The notes under the pieces are model-generated. The model was given only the letters and a program-made list of their open reading frames with translations. It made no database searches and was not told where the DNA came from. This document shows positions 9,103 to 17,673 of a stretch of DNA of 64,000 nucleotides, one piece after another. Positions within the stretch are counted from its first letter, which is position 1; each line of letters begins with the position of its first letter. The translations under genes were made by a program, and so were the position numbers. Source of the stretch: Arthrobacter globiformis (GTDB lineage: Bacteria; Actinomycetota; Actinomycetes; Actinomycetales; Micrococcaceae). The DNA is taken from positions 4,402,001 to 4,466,000 of the forward strand of contig NZ_JAUSXI010000001.1 in assembly GCF_030815865.1 (NCBI RefSeq). Direction: 5' to 3'.

Positions 9103-9147
9103 TTTCGACAAGCTCAATCAGCGGATCTCAACAAGCTCGATCAGCGG
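9103..9147. repeat. Dispersed 22-bp repeat, 2 copies (one diverged)
   Basis: A clear copy of the unit with core TTTCGACAAGCTCAATCA at 9103-9124, and a diverged one after it. Lies between the convergent VanZ-like and enoyl-CoA hydratase genes. Confidence 0.8.
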
Positions 9148-9151
9148 TCGA

Positions 9152-9931
9152 TCAACCGGCGAACTTGGGCTCGCGCCTTTCTTGGAACGCCCTGAAGCCT
9201 TCGGCGTAGTCCTCCGTCTTGCAGAGGCGCGCTTGCTCAGCGTTTTCCTCCTGCATCGAGGCCCACAGGCCCAGTCGCTGGTCGCGGATGTGCGCCACCA
9301 ACTCCTTGCTGGCCTTGAACGCGCCCGTCGCGCCTGTCGCCACCTTGGCCACGATCGCGCGGGTTGAGTCGAGCAGCTCATCCGCCGGCAGGGCCCGGCT
9401 GAACATGCCCTGCGCCACGGCTTCGGCGCCGGAGATCAGCTCCGCCGTGTAGATCAGATCCAGCGTCCGGTGCATGCCCAACCGCTCGGTGAAGTACCAG
9501 TGCGCGCCCGAATCCAGCGTGGCCCCAAGCTTCGCGAACGGCGACCCGAACTTCGCGTTCTCCGCCACGTACACGACGTCCGTGGCCAGCAGGAGCCCCA
9601 GCCCCACGCCTAGGCAGGCTCCCTGGGCTGCCGCGAACGTCGGCGCCGGGAACGCACTCATCTTCTGCAGCAGCGGCTGCACCAGCCCGCCCAGGTAGGC
9701 CTCGGCGTCGTCGCTCTCCGGCGTGACGCCGCCGATGTCCCGGCCCGCGCAGAAGGCGCGTCCCTCTCCCCTGAGCAGCAGGGCCCGCACCTCACCGCGC
9801 GAGGCGGCGGCAGCGGCGTCGTCGTACGCCTGGGACAGCTCCGCCAGCGCCTGCTCGTCCAGCGAGTTGAGCTTCTGCGGGGCGTTGAGGACGATTTCGG
9901 CGACGCCGTCGGCAATGGAAAGGGAGATCAT
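9152..9931 (-). CDS. Enoyl-CoA hydratase/isomerase of the phenylacetate pathway
   Basis: A 259-residue crotonase-fold protein. It shows RGEGRAFCAGRDIGG (first oxyanion-hole segment, about residues 53-67) and ACLGVGLGLLLATDVVYV (second), and the typical C-terminal helix bundle. By position after paaE it is probably the PaaG-type isomerase that turns epoxyphenylacetyl-CoA into oxepin-CoA, or the PaaF-type hydratase; sequence by eye does not separate these. The start at 9931 is chosen because AAGAAGGA lies just before the ATG; a longer frame up to 10069 would be made entirely of translated repeats. It is separated from paaE by a 224-base repeat block. Confidence 0.85.
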   Translation of the reverse strand: MISLSIADGVAEIVLNAPQKLNSLDEQALAELSQAYDDAAAAASRGEVRALLLRGEGRAFCAGRDIGGVTPESDDAEAYLGGLVQPLLQKMSAFPAPTFAAAQGACLGVGLGLLLATDVVYVAENAKFGSPFAKLGATLDSGAHWYFTERLGMHRTLDLIYTAELISGAEAVAQGMFSRALPADELLDSTRAIVAKVATGATGAFKASKELVAHIRDQRLGLWASMQEENAEQARLCKTEDYAEGFRAFQERREPKFAG

Positions 9932-9948
9932 GGGTTCCTTCTTTCGGG

Positions 9949-10151
9949 TTTCGACAAGCTCAACCAGCGGGGTCTTGGTTTCGACTATGCCCCTTGGTTT
10001 CGACAGGCTCAACCAACGGGGCCGGATGGGTTTCGACAGGCTCAACCAACGGGATTTCGACAAGCTCAATCACCGGGCGGCGTTTCGACAGGCTCAACCA
10101 ACGGATTTCGACAGGCTCAACCAGCGTGGGTTTCGACAGGCTCAACCGGCG
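9949..10151. repeat. Dispersed 22-bp repeat, cluster of 7 copies inside the paa operon
   Basis: Seven recognisable copies (starting at about 9949, 9998, 10030, 10055, 10083, 10106, 10130), plus a decayed one near 9977. Core TTTCGACAGGCTCAACCA followed by ACGG, GCGG or CCGG. All run in the same direction with irregular spacing of 1 to about 30 bases, so this is not a CRISPR. It fills nearly the whole gap between paaE and the hydratase gene. Confidence 0.9.
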
Positions 10152-10155
10152 AGGG

Positions 10156-11382
10156 TTACACGTCGAAGTCGACTGTTACTTCCTTGCTGGTGGGGTGCGA
10201 CTGGCAGGTCAGGACGTAGCCCTTGTCCAGTTCATCCTGCTCCAGCGCGTAGTTTTCGTCCATGGTCACGGTGCCGGTGACCACCTTGGCGCGGCACGTG
10301 CCGCACACTCCCCCGGCGCACGCGAACGGCACGTCCGGGCGGACCCGCAGCGCGGCGTTGAGGATGGACTCGCGGGCGTGCGTGGGGCTGGTGACGTCGC
10401 CCTGCAGGCCGTCCAGCTTGAAGGTGATCTTGTAGGTCTCCTTGGACTCGTCCTCGACGACGGGACGGCCGGCGTTGCCCTCGGGCCGGTCCGGCTTGCC
10501 GGAGGTGAACAGCTCGAAACGGACGTGCTCGGGCTTCACGCCGCGCTCGGCCAGGGTGTCCCGGCACAGCTGCACCAGCTCGAACGGCCCGCACAGGAAC
10601 CACTCGTCCACGTCGTCCGCGTGGATGGCGGTCCCCAGCAGCGCCTGCAGCTTCTCGGCGTCGATCCTGCCGCTCAGCAGCGGCGCGATCCGCTGCTCGC
10701 GGGACAGCACGTGGTGCAGCGCCAGACGCTGCGGGTACTTGTCCTTCAGGTCCGCCAGCTCCTCCAAGAACATCACGTCCATGGCGGCCTTGTTGGCATA
10801 GATCAGGTCGAACCGGGTGTCCGGGTTGGCCGCCAGCAGCGTGCGGGCAATCGCGATCACCGGAGTGATACCCGAGCCCGCGGCGATCGCCACGAAGCTC
10901 CCCGGCTCCCCCGCCAAGTCTTCAGGATGGTTCATCGAGTTCATCACGTTCTGGTCCACGGCCTGCCCGTCCCGGCCGTGCTTGGAGACGAACGCGCCCA
11001 TGGGGCTCATGACCTCCAGGGTGTCCCCGGCCTTGAGCTCGGCGTTGGCCCACGTGGAGAACAGCCCGCCCAGGTCCTTCTTGATGGCCACCCGGATCTC
11101 GCTGCTGCCGTCCGCGAAGCTGCGCGGCTCGGCGCAGATGGAGTAGCTGCGGCGGATCTCCTTCGGCTCGCCGGCCTCGTCCGGCAGCGTGGTGCGCAGA
11201 GCCACGTACTGGCCCGGCAGGTAGTCGAACTGCCCGGCAAGCTCCGCCGGCACATGGAAGGAGACCTCGATGGCGTCCTCCGTCAGCCGGCGCACCTCCG
11301 CGACGGTGAGGGAATGAAAGGACGGACGACGGCGGCCGGCGGCCTGCGCCGATTCGGCTGCGGTCTGGCGGACAACGGGCAT
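10156..11382 (-). CDS. paaE: Phenylacetyl-CoA epoxidase reductase subunit PaaE
   Basis: The 408-residue flavo-iron-sulfur reductase passes electrons from NADPH to the di-iron oxygenase PaaAC. An FAD-binding domain comes first (RRSYSICAEP is the FAD signature), then an NAD(P)-binding domain (IAAGSGITPVIAIAR; FLCGPFELV), then a plant-type [2Fe-2S] ferredoxin domain with Cys355, Cys360, Cys363 and Cys393 (CAGGVCGTC then LTCQ). Length and domain order match known PaaE. AAAGGA precedes the ATG at 11382. It lies 10 bases after paaD and ends just before the repeat cluster. Confidence 0.95.
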   Translation of the reverse strand: MPVVRQTAAESAQAAGRRRPSFHSLTVAEVRRLTEDAIEVSFHVPAELAGQFDYLPGQYVALRTTLPDEAGEPKEIRRSYSICAEPRSFADGSSEIRVAIKKDLGGLFSTWANAELKAGDTLEVMSPMGAFVSKHGRDGQAVDQNVMNSMNHPEDLAGEPGSFVAIAAGSGITPVIAIARTLLAANPDTRFDLIYANKAAMDVMFLEELADLKDKYPQRLALHHVLSREQRIAPLLSGRIDAEKLQALLGTAIHADDVDEWFLCGPFELVQLCRDTLAERGVKPEHVRFELFTSGKPDRPEGNAGRPVVEDESKETYKITFKLDGLQGDVTSPTHARESILNAALRVRPDVPFACAGGVCGTCRAKVVTGTVTMDENYALEQDELDKGYVLTCQSHPTSKEVTVDFDV

Positions 11383-11392
11383 GGGCTTTTCC

Positions 11393-11938
11393 TTACAGGA
11401 CTTTGAAGTAGTCGAACGGTTCCTTGCAGTCCTGGCACACGTAGAGCGCCTTGCAGGAGGTGGAACCGAAGCGGGTGAGTTCCTTGGTGTTCAGCGACGA
11501 GCACTGCGGGCACTTCACGGCCAGGCTCAGCCGCACCGGTCCGTTGTGGCCCAGGGCCGCTTTACCGGAGGGCGGGGCAATGCCGTACTCCTGCAGCTTG
11601 GCCTTGCCGGCATCCGTCATCCAGTCCGTGGTCCACGCCGGGGCGAGCACCAGCTCCACGTGCACGCTGGGGTAACCCTCCTTGTGGAAGGCGGCCTTGA
11701 GGTCGTCGCGGATGGCGTCCATCGCCGGGCAGCCCGAGTACGTGGGCGTGATGGTGACCTGGACAGCGGGAACCAGCCCGCCGTCGTCGAACAGCCGCAC
11801 AGCGCGCAGGATGCCCAGGTCCTCGATGGTGAGTACGGGGATCTCCGGGTCGCAGACCGTGGCGGCGATGGCCCACGCCTTCTGATCGGCGGTGACTCCG
11901 GTCTTGGTCTCGGAGTCCGAGACGTACACGGCAGTCAC
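11393..11938 (-). CDS. paaD: Phenylacetyl-CoA epoxidase assembly protein PaaD
   Basis: The 181-residue protein has a MIP18/DUF59-like domain (VCDPEIPVLTIEDLGI; TPTYSGCPAMDAIRDDL) and a C-terminal zinc-ribbon (CPQC ... CQDC). PaaD is thought to be needed for maturation of the epoxidase iron-sulfur or di-iron centres. The start overlaps the paaC stop by four bases (ATGA), showing translational coupling. Confidence 0.94.
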   Translation of the reverse strand: MTAVYVSDSETKTGVTADQKAWAIAATVCDPEIPVLTIEDLGILRAVRLFDDGGLVPAVQVTITPTYSGCPAMDAIRDDLKAAFHKEGYPSVHVELVLAPAWTTDWMTDAGKAKLQEYGIAPPSGKAALGHNGPVRLSLAVKCPQCSSLNTKELTRFGSTSCKALYVCQDCKEPFDYFKVL

Positions 11939-12846
11939 CAGCTTGCTCCGGGATGCTCGCGGGCCAGCACCTGCATCTCGGCGAGGACGTAACCCAGGTG
12001 TTCGGAGTGCTTGCCCCGGCGGCCGCCGCCCGGCGCGAACGGCACCTCGGGGACCTCCAGCTCGGCCTCCTTGAGGACCTCGCCGGTGAGGCGGTCAAAG
12101 TCCGCCTTCAGGCTGGAAGGCTCGACGGCGGCACCCGCCTCGGCGAGGCGGGTCACCAGTTCGTCGGTTTCGAAGAGCTCGCCGACGTACGGCCAGATGA
12201 GCTTCAGGCCGTGGATCATGCGGCGGCGGGACTCGTCCGTGCCCTGCGCGAGGCGGAGGACCCACTGGGTGCTGTGGTCGCGGTGGTAGTCCACTTCCTT
12301 GACGGCTTTCGCGGCGATCGCGGCAAGCGTGGCGTCCGTGGATTCTGTCAGCCGGCGGTAGAGCTCGAACTGGTAGTAGCTCACCACGAACTGCCGGGCG
12401 ATGGTGACGGCGAAGTCCCCGTTGGGCTGCTCGAACAGGTGCGCGGAGCGGAACTCGTGCTCGCGGCGGAAGTAGGCGAGGTCATCCTCGGTCTTCTCGT
12501 CGAGGCCGGCCGCGTAGCTGAGGAAGGACCGGGCGTGGCCCAGCTGGTCCAGTGCGATGTTGCCCAGGGCCACGTCCTCTTCAAGTTCCGGGGCACGGGA
12601 GATCCAGTGGCCCAGGCGCTGGGCGAGGATCAGGGCGTCGTCGCCCAGGCGCAGCGCGTATTCGGCCGCATCCTCGGAGGGCTTCACCAGGCCGGTGCGG
12701 ACCTCGAGCGCGATGTCCTCCGGGCGGAGCGCGTTGCCCGGGGTGATGCGGGTGGCGCTGGCGGACGAGTCACCGCTGCCTGCTACTCCAACAGAGATGT
12801 CGCCGTGGCCTGTGGTCTCTGCCTGTTCTGTCTGCTCGGGAGTCAC
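11935..12846 (-). CDS. paaC: Phenylacetyl-CoA epoxidase structural subunit PaaC
   Basis: This 303-residue ferritin-like helical protein is the non-catalytic partner that pairs with PaaA. Conserved stretches include LGDDALILAQRLGHWISRAPELEEDVALGNIALDQLGHARSF in parts, REHEFRSAHLFEQPNGDFA, and KEVDYHRDHSTQWVLRLAQGTDESRRR. The N-terminus is longer than in classical PaaC by roughly 40 residues that are rich in Thr, Gly and Ala and may be dispensable. It overlaps paaB and paaD by four bases each. Confidence 0.95.
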   Translation of the reverse strand: MTPEQTEQAETTGHGDISVGVAGSGDSSASATRITPGNALRPEDIALEVRTGLVKPSEDAAEYALRLGDDALILAQRLGHWISRAPELEEDVALGNIALDQLGHARSFLSYAAGLDEKTEDDLAYFRREHEFRSAHLFEQPNGDFAVTIARQFVVSYYQFELYRRLTESTDATLAAIAAKAVKEVDYHRDHSTQWVLRLAQGTDESRRRMIHGLKLIWPYVGELFETDELVTRLAEAGAAVEPSSLKADFDRLTGEVLKEAELEVPEVPFAPGGGRRGKHSEHLGYVLAEMQVLAREHPGASW

Positions 12847-13313
12847 AGGTGCTTCACTCCTTCGCTCTTGGTGTAGTACGTGGCGTGCCGGTAGTCCTTG
12901 CCCTGCGGTGATTCGAAGAAGGCGCCCTTGGCATCGGGGTCACTGGAGGCAATGGCGTCCGCCGGGACCACCCAGATGGACACGCCCTCGTTGCGGCGGG
13001 TGTAGAGGTCGCGGGCGTTGCGCAGGGCCATGGCGGCATCCGGCGCGTGCAGGCTGCCGGCGTGCACGTGGGACAGGCCGCGGCTGGACCGGACAAAGAC
13101 CTCCCAGAGGCCCCAGGCGCTGGTTGAGCTTGTCGAAACCGAGCCTGTCGAAACCCCGCTGGTTGAGCTCTTGGTTTCGACAGGCTCAACCACCGGATTG
13201 CTGGTTTTGACAGGCTCAACCACCGAATTGCTGGTTTCGACAGGCTCAACCACCGGGCTGTTCGCAGTCACCGGCTTCTCGCCCGGGAATTCTGGGTTGC
13301 CGTGGGGGCTCAT
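12843..13313 (-). CDS. paaB: Phenylacetyl-CoA epoxidase subunit PaaB with a repeat-derived N-terminal insert
   Basis: PaaB bridges the PaaAC oxygenase with the reductase PaaE. The C-terminal 90 residues are standard PaaB ([49 protein letters not shown]). The first 66 residues are not: residues about 20-65 are the translation of the dispersed 22-bp repeat, giving [24 protein letters not shown] and then a Ser/Thr/Gly-rich stretch. Usual PaaB is about 95-100 residues; this one is 156. The frame is intact and coupled by ATGA overlaps to paaA upstream and paaC downstream, so the fused protein should be made. An internal start just before WGLWEVF cannot be excluded but I see none with a good ribosome site. 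Confidence 0.92.
   Translation of the reverse strand: MSPHGNPEFPGEKPVTANSPVVEPVETSNSVVEPVKTSNPVVEPVETKSSTSGVSTGSVSTSSTSAWGLWEVFVRSSRGLSHVHAGSLHAPDAAMALRNARDLYTRRNEGVSIWVVPADAIASSDPDAKGAFFESPQGKDYRHATYYTKSEGVKHL
13120..13256. repeat. Dispersed repeat copies inside the paaB coding sequence
   Basis: Three plus-oriented copies at about 13175-13196, 13206-13227 and 13235-13256, and partial inverted copies at about 13120-13138, 13141-13153 and 13159-13170. All are in frame with paaB and contain no stop in that frame. Confidence 0.9.
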
Positions 13314-14335
13314 GCTGCGTATTCCTTCTGCTTGTTAACCTGTTTTTCCGCATAAGCTGCGGCTGCCTCGCGGACCCAGGCGCCGTCGTCGTGCGCCTGC
13401 CGGCGGCGCTCAAGCCGCTGCGAGTTGCAGGGGCCGCGTCCGGCCAAAACTTCCTTGAATTCGTTCCAGTCCAGCGGGCCGTGTTCCCACTTCCTGGTGT
13501 CCTCGTTGTAGCGGACCTCGCTGTCCGGGAGGGTGAGGCCCAGGACCCTGACCTGCTCCACCATCATGCCGACGAACCGGCTGCGCAGCCCATCGTTGCT
13601 GAAGCGCTTGATGTTCCAGGCCATGGACTGCTTGGAGTTGGGGGAATCGTCGTCCGGCGGGCCGAACATCATCAGGGCCGGGGCGTACCAGCGGTTCACG
13701 GCGTCCTGGGCCATCTGCTTCTGTGCGGGCGTTCCGTTGGAGAGTTCCAGCAGGATCTCGAAGCCCTGGCGCTGGTGGAAGGACTCTTCCTTGCAGATGC
13801 GCACCATGGCCCGGCCGTAGGGGCCGTACGAGGCGCGGCACAGCGGCACCTGGTTGCAGATGGCGGCACCGTCCACCAGCCAGCCGATGGCTCCCATGTC
13901 CGCCCAGGTCAGCGCCGGGTAGTTGAAGATCGAGGAGTAGCGGGCCTTGCCGGCGATGAGGTCGTCCATCATCTGGTCGCGGGACTGGCCCAGCGTCTCG
14001 GCGGCCGAGTAAAGGTACAGCCCATGGCCCGCCTCATCCTGGACCTTGGCCATGAGGATGGCCTTGCGCTTCAGGCTGGGGGCACGGCTGATCCAGTTGG
14101 CCTCCGGCTGCATGCCGATGATCTCCGAGTGCGCGTGCTGGGAGATCTGGCGCAGGAGGGTCTTGCGGTAGGCGGCCGGCATCCAGTCCTTGGGCTCAAT
14201 GCGCGAGTCGTCGGCCATGACTCGGTCGAAGTAGGCCTGGCCGTCGGCCTCCCGCTGGTCCTGGCCTTCTGTTGCGTTGGCTTCCTGGGGGGCTGCCGGC
14301 TGGTCAGGCACTGACTGCAGATTCTGCGCTGCCAT
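13310..14335 (-). CDS. paaA: Phenylacetyl-CoA epoxidase catalytic subunit PaaA
   Basis: This 341-residue di-iron oxygenase subunit inserts one oxygen atom into the ring of phenylacetyl-CoA. It has the iron ligands in VQDEAGHG and [10 protein letters not shown], plus the PaaA signatures [16 protein letters not shown] in part, [17 protein letters not shown] and [17 protein letters not shown] lies six bases before the ATG at 14335. First gene of the operon paaABCDE-hydratase; the ligase, thiolase and ring-cleavage genes of the pathway are not in the window. Confidence 0.96.
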   Translation of the reverse strand: MAAQNLQSVPDQPAAPQEANATEGQDQREADGQAYFDRVMADDSRIEPKDWMPAAYRKTLLRQISQHAHSEIIGMQPEANWISRAPSLKRKAILMAKVQDEAGHGLYLYSAAETLGQSRDQMMDDLIAGKARYSSIFNYPALTWADMGAIGWLVDGAAICNQVPLCRASYGPYGRAMVRICKEESFHQRQGFEILLELSNGTPAQKQMAQDAVNRWYAPALMMFGPPDDDSPNSKQSMAWNIKRFSNDGLRSRFVGMMVEQVRVLGLTLPDSEVRYNEDTRKWEHGPLDWNEFKEVLAGRGPCNSQRLERRRQAHDDGAWVREAAAAYAEKQVNKQKEYAA

Positions 14336-14374
14336 GGTTGCTCCTATGCATTCACGTCCGTACTCGGATTATTT

Positions 14375-14446
14375 ACCGACCGTTCGTTCAGGATATGCGG
14401 AAGCGGCGAAGGGCGTCAAGCAATGGGGGCGGTGCACTCGGTCGGT
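14375..14446. promoter_or_regulatory. Inverted pair of ACCGACCG boxes in the paaA promoter region (candidate PaaR sites)
   Basis: ACCGACCG at 14375-14382, followed by TTCGTTCAG, and the complementary CGGTCGGT at 14439-14446. TetR-family PaaR operators in actinobacteria contain such ACCGANCGNTCGGT-like halves, so these could be the repressor sites for the paa operon and for the divergent gene. No paaR gene is in the window. Assignment is inferred. Confidence 0.4.
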
Positions 14447-14531
14447 GAACGCCAGGGCAGACAGCCGAATCGGGCGGGGCTAGGGTAACGACATAGAAAG
14501 CAAGTATGTGACCGACTGACAGGAGCAGGAT

Positions 14532-14942
14532 ATGACGCACCACATCACTGCCATGCTCAATGCGCACCCCGGGGGAATCGGAACTGAGGACAAGGAGAAG
14601 CTGGCCGCGTGCATTGCCGCCTGCTTCGAATGCGCTCAGACCTGTACCGCGTGCGCCGATTCCTGTCTCTCCGAAGACATGGTGGCCGATCTTGCCAGAT
14701 GCATCCGGACCGACCTGGACTGCGCCGACATCTGCGCCGTAACCGGCGCGGTCCTGACCCGGCAGACCGGCGACAGTTCCGCCATCGTCCGGTCCATGCT
14801 CGAAGCCTGCCGGACCGCCTGCGCCGCATGCGCTGCGGAGTGCGAAAAGCACGCCCAGATGCATGAACACTGCAGAATCTGCGCCGAGGCCTGCCGCCGC
14901 TGCGAAGCCGCCTGCACCACGCTGCTGGAGTCGCTCTCCTAG
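14532..14942 (+). CDS. Four-helix-bundle copper-binding protein (DUF326/Csp-like)
   Basis: A 136-residue protein with 18 cysteines set in CxxxC and CxxC spacings along predicted helices (CIAACFECAQTCTACADSC, CRTACAACAAEC, CRICAEACRRCEAAC in part). This matches the Csp/DUF326 family of copper storage proteins, whose helical bundle holds many Cu(I) ions through inward-facing Cys thiols. There is no signal peptide, so it would be cytosolic (Csp3-like). AGGAGCAGGAT precedes the ATG. It is divergent from paaA and is a stand-alone gene; the main copper operon is 16 kb downstream. Confidence 0.88.
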   Translation: MTHHITAMLNAHPGGIGTEDKEKLAACIAACFECAQTCTACADSCLSEDMVADLARCIRTDLDCADICAVTGAVLTRQTGDSSAIVRSMLEACRTACAACAAECEKHAQMHEHCRICAEACRRCEAACTTLLESLS

Positions 14943-15101
14943 AAAATTTCGGCAGGCTAAATCACGGTACCGCGAGGTCTGGACGCCAACGGTCAGCATA
15001 CTTAGCATTAAGCCGTGACCGTGAAGTGCCTGCCGCGCCGACACACTGGGCCCGACTGGCGCGGTCTGAATGCCCGAGCAAACCATCATAAGGAGAGCGT
15101 C

Positions 15102-15518
15102 ATGGCTACAGCACGTGAAATCATGACCGGCGGGGTTGAATGTATCGGCGAAAACGAAACCCTCGAAGCGGCCGCCCGGAAGATGAAAGACCTTGACGTC
15201 GGCGCACTGCCGATTTGCGGGGAGGACAACAGGCTCAAGGGCATGATCACAGACCGCGACATCGTCATCAAATGCTTCGCCGAGGGAAAGGACCCGCGCA
15301 CGGCAAAGGCCGGGGATTTTGGCCAAGGCAAGCCGGTGACCATCGGTGCGGACGACTCGATTGAAGACGCGATCAGGACCATGGGAGAGCACCAGGTCCG
15401 CCGGCTGCCGGTCATCGACGGCCATGACCTGGTCGGCATCCTCACGCAGGCAGACATCGCCCGAAACTACCCTGAAGACCGCGTCGGGGAGCTCGTAGAG
15501 CTCATCTCGTTCTACTAG
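15102..15518 (+). CDS. CBS-domain pair protein
   Basis: A 138-residue protein made of two CBS motifs (AREIMTGGVECIGENETLEAAARKM..., ALPICGEDNRLKGMITDRDIVIK; and ..ADDSIEDAIRTMGEHQVRRLPVIDGHDLVGILTQADIA). Stand-alone Bateman modules bind adenosine nucleotides and act as sensors; the target is unknown. ATG 15102 is chosen because AAGGAG lies six bases before it; the longer frame from 15015 lacks such a site. Confidence 0.88.
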   Translation: MATAREIMTGGVECIGENETLEAAARKMKDLDVGALPICGEDNRLKGMITDRDIVIKCFAEGKDPRTAKAGDFGQGKPVTIGADDSIEDAIRTMGEHQVRRLPVIDGHDLVGILTQADIARNYPEDRVGELVELISFY

Positions 15519-15554
15519 GCCTATTGCTCCTGCCATCGGGCCTATGCTGGGGCC

Positions 15555-16579
15555 ATGCCAGGTTCGGGCAGCGGGATCCCCGCCGGGCTTGTCCCGCCAG
15601 TTCCACTGGCGTTGGCCAAGGCCGTGAACAGGTTGCCGGCCGCACATGCGCTGCCCGGAACTTTGTGTTTTGAGCCGAAGTGGGACGGTTACCGCCTAAC
15701 TGTTTTCCGACGTCGGGATGGCACGGCTCTCTGGTCCCGGCAAGGCAAGGACCTGACGAAGTACTTTCCCGAACTGGTGGCCGCGGCCACCGAGATGATT
15801 CCTTCCGGCTGCATCGTGGACGGCGAGGCCGTGGTGTGGACCGGTGGGAGACTGAACTTCGAGGCCTTGCAGCAGCGTCTCTCCGCGGGAAAGAACCGGC
15901 TGGAAGCCTTGGCCAATGAAGTCCCCGCAAACTTCGTGGGGTTCGATGTCCTGTGCATCGCGGGCCACGATGCAAGGGACCTGCCGCTTCGGGAACGCCG
16001 GGCGCTGCTCGAGGAGCTGGCCACCGTCTGGTCGCCTCCGCTGTCCCTCTCCCCGGTGACCACTGACCGGGATCTCGCCCTGCAGTGGTTCGAGGATCTG
16101 GGTGCCGCAGGACTGGAAGGCCTGCTGATCAAGGGCGACGCGCAGCCCTATCTGGGGGCCAGCGCATTTGGCTGAAATATAAGCGACGGTGGGAGACGGA
16201 CATTGTCTGTGGGGCCGTCGTCGGGCCGATTTACCGGCCAACCGAAATCGTGGCAGGTCTTCCGATCGACGGAGAGCTGCGGATCGTGGGCCGGTCAGCG
16301 GTCCTGCGCCCACGCGACAGCATGGCACTGGCACGCTGGCTCAAGCCCCCGGCCGGCCCGCACCCCTGGCCGGACGTGGTGAAGGGCACCACCCTTGACC
16401 GGTTCAACCGTGACGCGTCGTCGGTGGCTTTGACGCTCGTGGAGCCTGTCGTCGTGGAGGTTTCCGCAGACACCGCCTGGTCCGGGCAGGCTTTTCGGCA
16501 CGCTTTGCGCTTCCTCAGGGTCCGTCCGGAGCTGCCGCCGGATGGTGTTGAAGCGCCTGGAAACCTGGCCGGGGGCTGA
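15555..16579 (+). pseudogene. ATP-dependent DNA ligase, frameshifted
   Basis: Residues 1-203 read normally: catalytic motif FEPKWDGYR (Lys adenylation site), LWSRQGKDLTKYFPEL, VDGEAVVW, FVGFDVL, and EGLLIKGDAQPYLG. The frame then breaks and ends at 16175, while the following frame continues with GQRIWLKYKRRWETD (motif V), the OB-fold region and RPTEIVAGLPIDGELRIVGRS to 16579. Comparison with the intact paralogue at 53834-54856 (QPYAGGKRIWLKYK) places the shift in the five-G run at 16154-16158, where one G appears to be missing. Either a recent null mutation or a base-calling error. The product, if intact, would be a small LigC/LigD-ligase-domain-like enzyme for DNA break repair. Confidence 0.88.
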
Positions 16580-16618
16580 ATCGGGACACGGAGTCAGCGA
16601 AACAGGATCAGCAGCGGA

Positions 16619-16640
16619 TTTCGACAGGCTCAATCACCGG
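16619..16640. repeat. Dispersed 22-bp repeat, single copy
   Basis: TTTCGACAGGCTCAATCA then CCGG. Between the ligase pseudogene and the convergent secreted-protein gene. Confidence 0.85.
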
Positions 16641-16704
16641 GTCGCCGGCAACCACACGGCGCTCGGCAGGGCAGGCGGGGCCGGGCCGGGAGCGCCCAAC
16701 AGCG

Positions 16705-17346
16705 CTACTTCGCGGGGCGGGTAACCGTCTTCTCTTTGCTGCGCACCGAGCCGGCCGTCCCGGAGATCGACGAAATATCCGGCGAAAGAATATTTTGAGC
16801 CCCGACGGTCACCGTGCCGGCGGCAGAGACGGGCCGGCTCTTGGTGCCTTCCGACGATACAAAGCGGATGCCCTCGGAACGGGATTTGGACTCTGCAAAT
16901 GTCTTGGTCGCATGAGCCGTAGCCCGGAAGGACACGTCCGCCGTGATTGCCGAAACTACTGGGTTCTCGGGGTCGGCATAGTTCGTGAATTCCATGGACA
17001 TCCTCAGCTGCCCTCTAGACAGCCCGTTCGGAACGGCCAGGTTCAGGGTACCCGTCTCCCCAGACCCATCAATCAGTGTCACGAGTGTGCAGGTGTTGAC
17101 CTGCGAGACCGACACAAAGCCCAGCTTCTCGGGCGGAGTCGCTCCGCGGGCGGTGAAGACGCTGCCGAACACGCTGACGTTCGTCTGTATGCACCCATCC
17201 GTGCGGACGAATTCCGCGGTCACTCCCTCGCCTCTCATCTCGGTTTTCGTAGTGACGCGCTCCGACGCGGTGCTCGGTCCGGCGCCAGCGAGTTGAACAA
17301 AGAGTGTTCCGGCTAGTGCCAGTACTCCGAGTGCTGTCTTTTTCAT
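16705..17346 (-). CDS. Secreted protein of unknown function
   Basis: A 213-residue protein starting with a signal peptide (MKKTALGVLALAGTLFVQLAGAGPSTA). The mature part is beta-rich with many Thr, Val and Ser and two cysteines (DGCIQTN, NTCTLV) that might form a disulfide. I do not recognise a family. GAGAGG lies a few bases before the ATG at 17346; the frame extends to 17616 but that extension runs through non-coding conserved element A and lacks a signal peptide. Divergent from the metallophosphoesterase gene. Confidence 0.7.
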   Translation of the reverse strand: MKKTALGVLALAGTLFVQLAGAGPSTASERVTTKTEMRGEGVTAEFVRTDGCIQTNVSVFGSVFTARGATPPEKLGFVSVSQVNTCTLVTLIDGSGETGTLNLAVPNGLSRGQLRMSMEFTNYADPENPVVSAITADVSFRATAHATKTFAESKSRSEGIRFVSSEGTKSRPVSAAGTVTVGAQNILSPDISSISGTAGSVRSKEKTVTRPAK

Positions 17347-17673
17347 GGCGCCTCTCTCTTTCGTAGGGCCTCGAGTCCGCAGGGTCATCGGATCGTATGA
17401 GCATGAGGTTGGGAAAACAGTGGAACGGTCCGGACTCGCGCGCCCGGTGGCCCTTTTGATTCCCAAGGTGCTCCATGCTGCTTCCAAGGACGAGTACTGA
17501 CAATGCGATTGGGACGGCGGTGGCCGTTGGTGCAACCTCCGGATCTGGCTACCTAACCCCAGTCCGCCGCCGGTCCCGCCAAGCGCGATTAGGAGGTATG
17601 GGGCGACACGGACCACGAAGTACCCCGCCGCGAACGGGAACCCGGGCTGACCAGGAAGGAGGCGCGCACCCCC
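17347..17673. other. Divergent intergenic region holding conserved element A
   Basis: A 327-base gap between two divergent genes for secreted proteins. It has no credible gene. Its most notable content is an element of about 140 bases that has a second copy near 60092-60230. Confidence 0.6.
17460..17600. other. Conserved intergenic element A (homologous to element B at 60092-60230)
   Basis: Shares with element B the word CTTCCAAGGACGA (17481-17493), then GGCGGTGGCC, CCTCCGG, CTGGCT and CCTAACCC in the same order and nearly the same spacing. The GGCGG at 17516-17520 can pair with CCGCC near 17564-17570, enclosing the conserved middle. Both copies are non-coding and precede plus-strand genes (metallophosphoesterase here). 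Could be a structured leader RNA or a mobile/regulatory DNA element; strand is uncertain and I do not recognise a known riboswitch. Confidence 0.5.

Noticed and set aside
9949..10151. Possible CRISPR array made by the 22-bp repeats
   Set aside because: Spacers are irregular and as short as one base, units degenerate and oriented mostly alike but interspersed with truncated copies, and no cas gene is near. This is a dispersed repeat cluster.
9994..11406. A 470-codon plus-strand frame opposite paaE
   Set aside because: It is antisense to a fully conserved PaaE and its beginning is only translated repeats.
14388..15647. A 419-codon minus-strand frame across the copper-protein and CBS genes
   Set aside because: High-GC antisense frames are commonly long; the sequence has no domain, and the plus-strand genes have clear motifs and ribosome sites.
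17460..17600. Element A as a c-di-GMP (GEMM) or c-di-AMP riboswitch, or SRP RNA on the minus strand
   Set aside because: Only short words agree (CCTCCGG, CTAACC; CCAGGTCC-like); the conserved GEMM loop, ydaO pseudoknot words and SRP GGAA tetraloop are absent.
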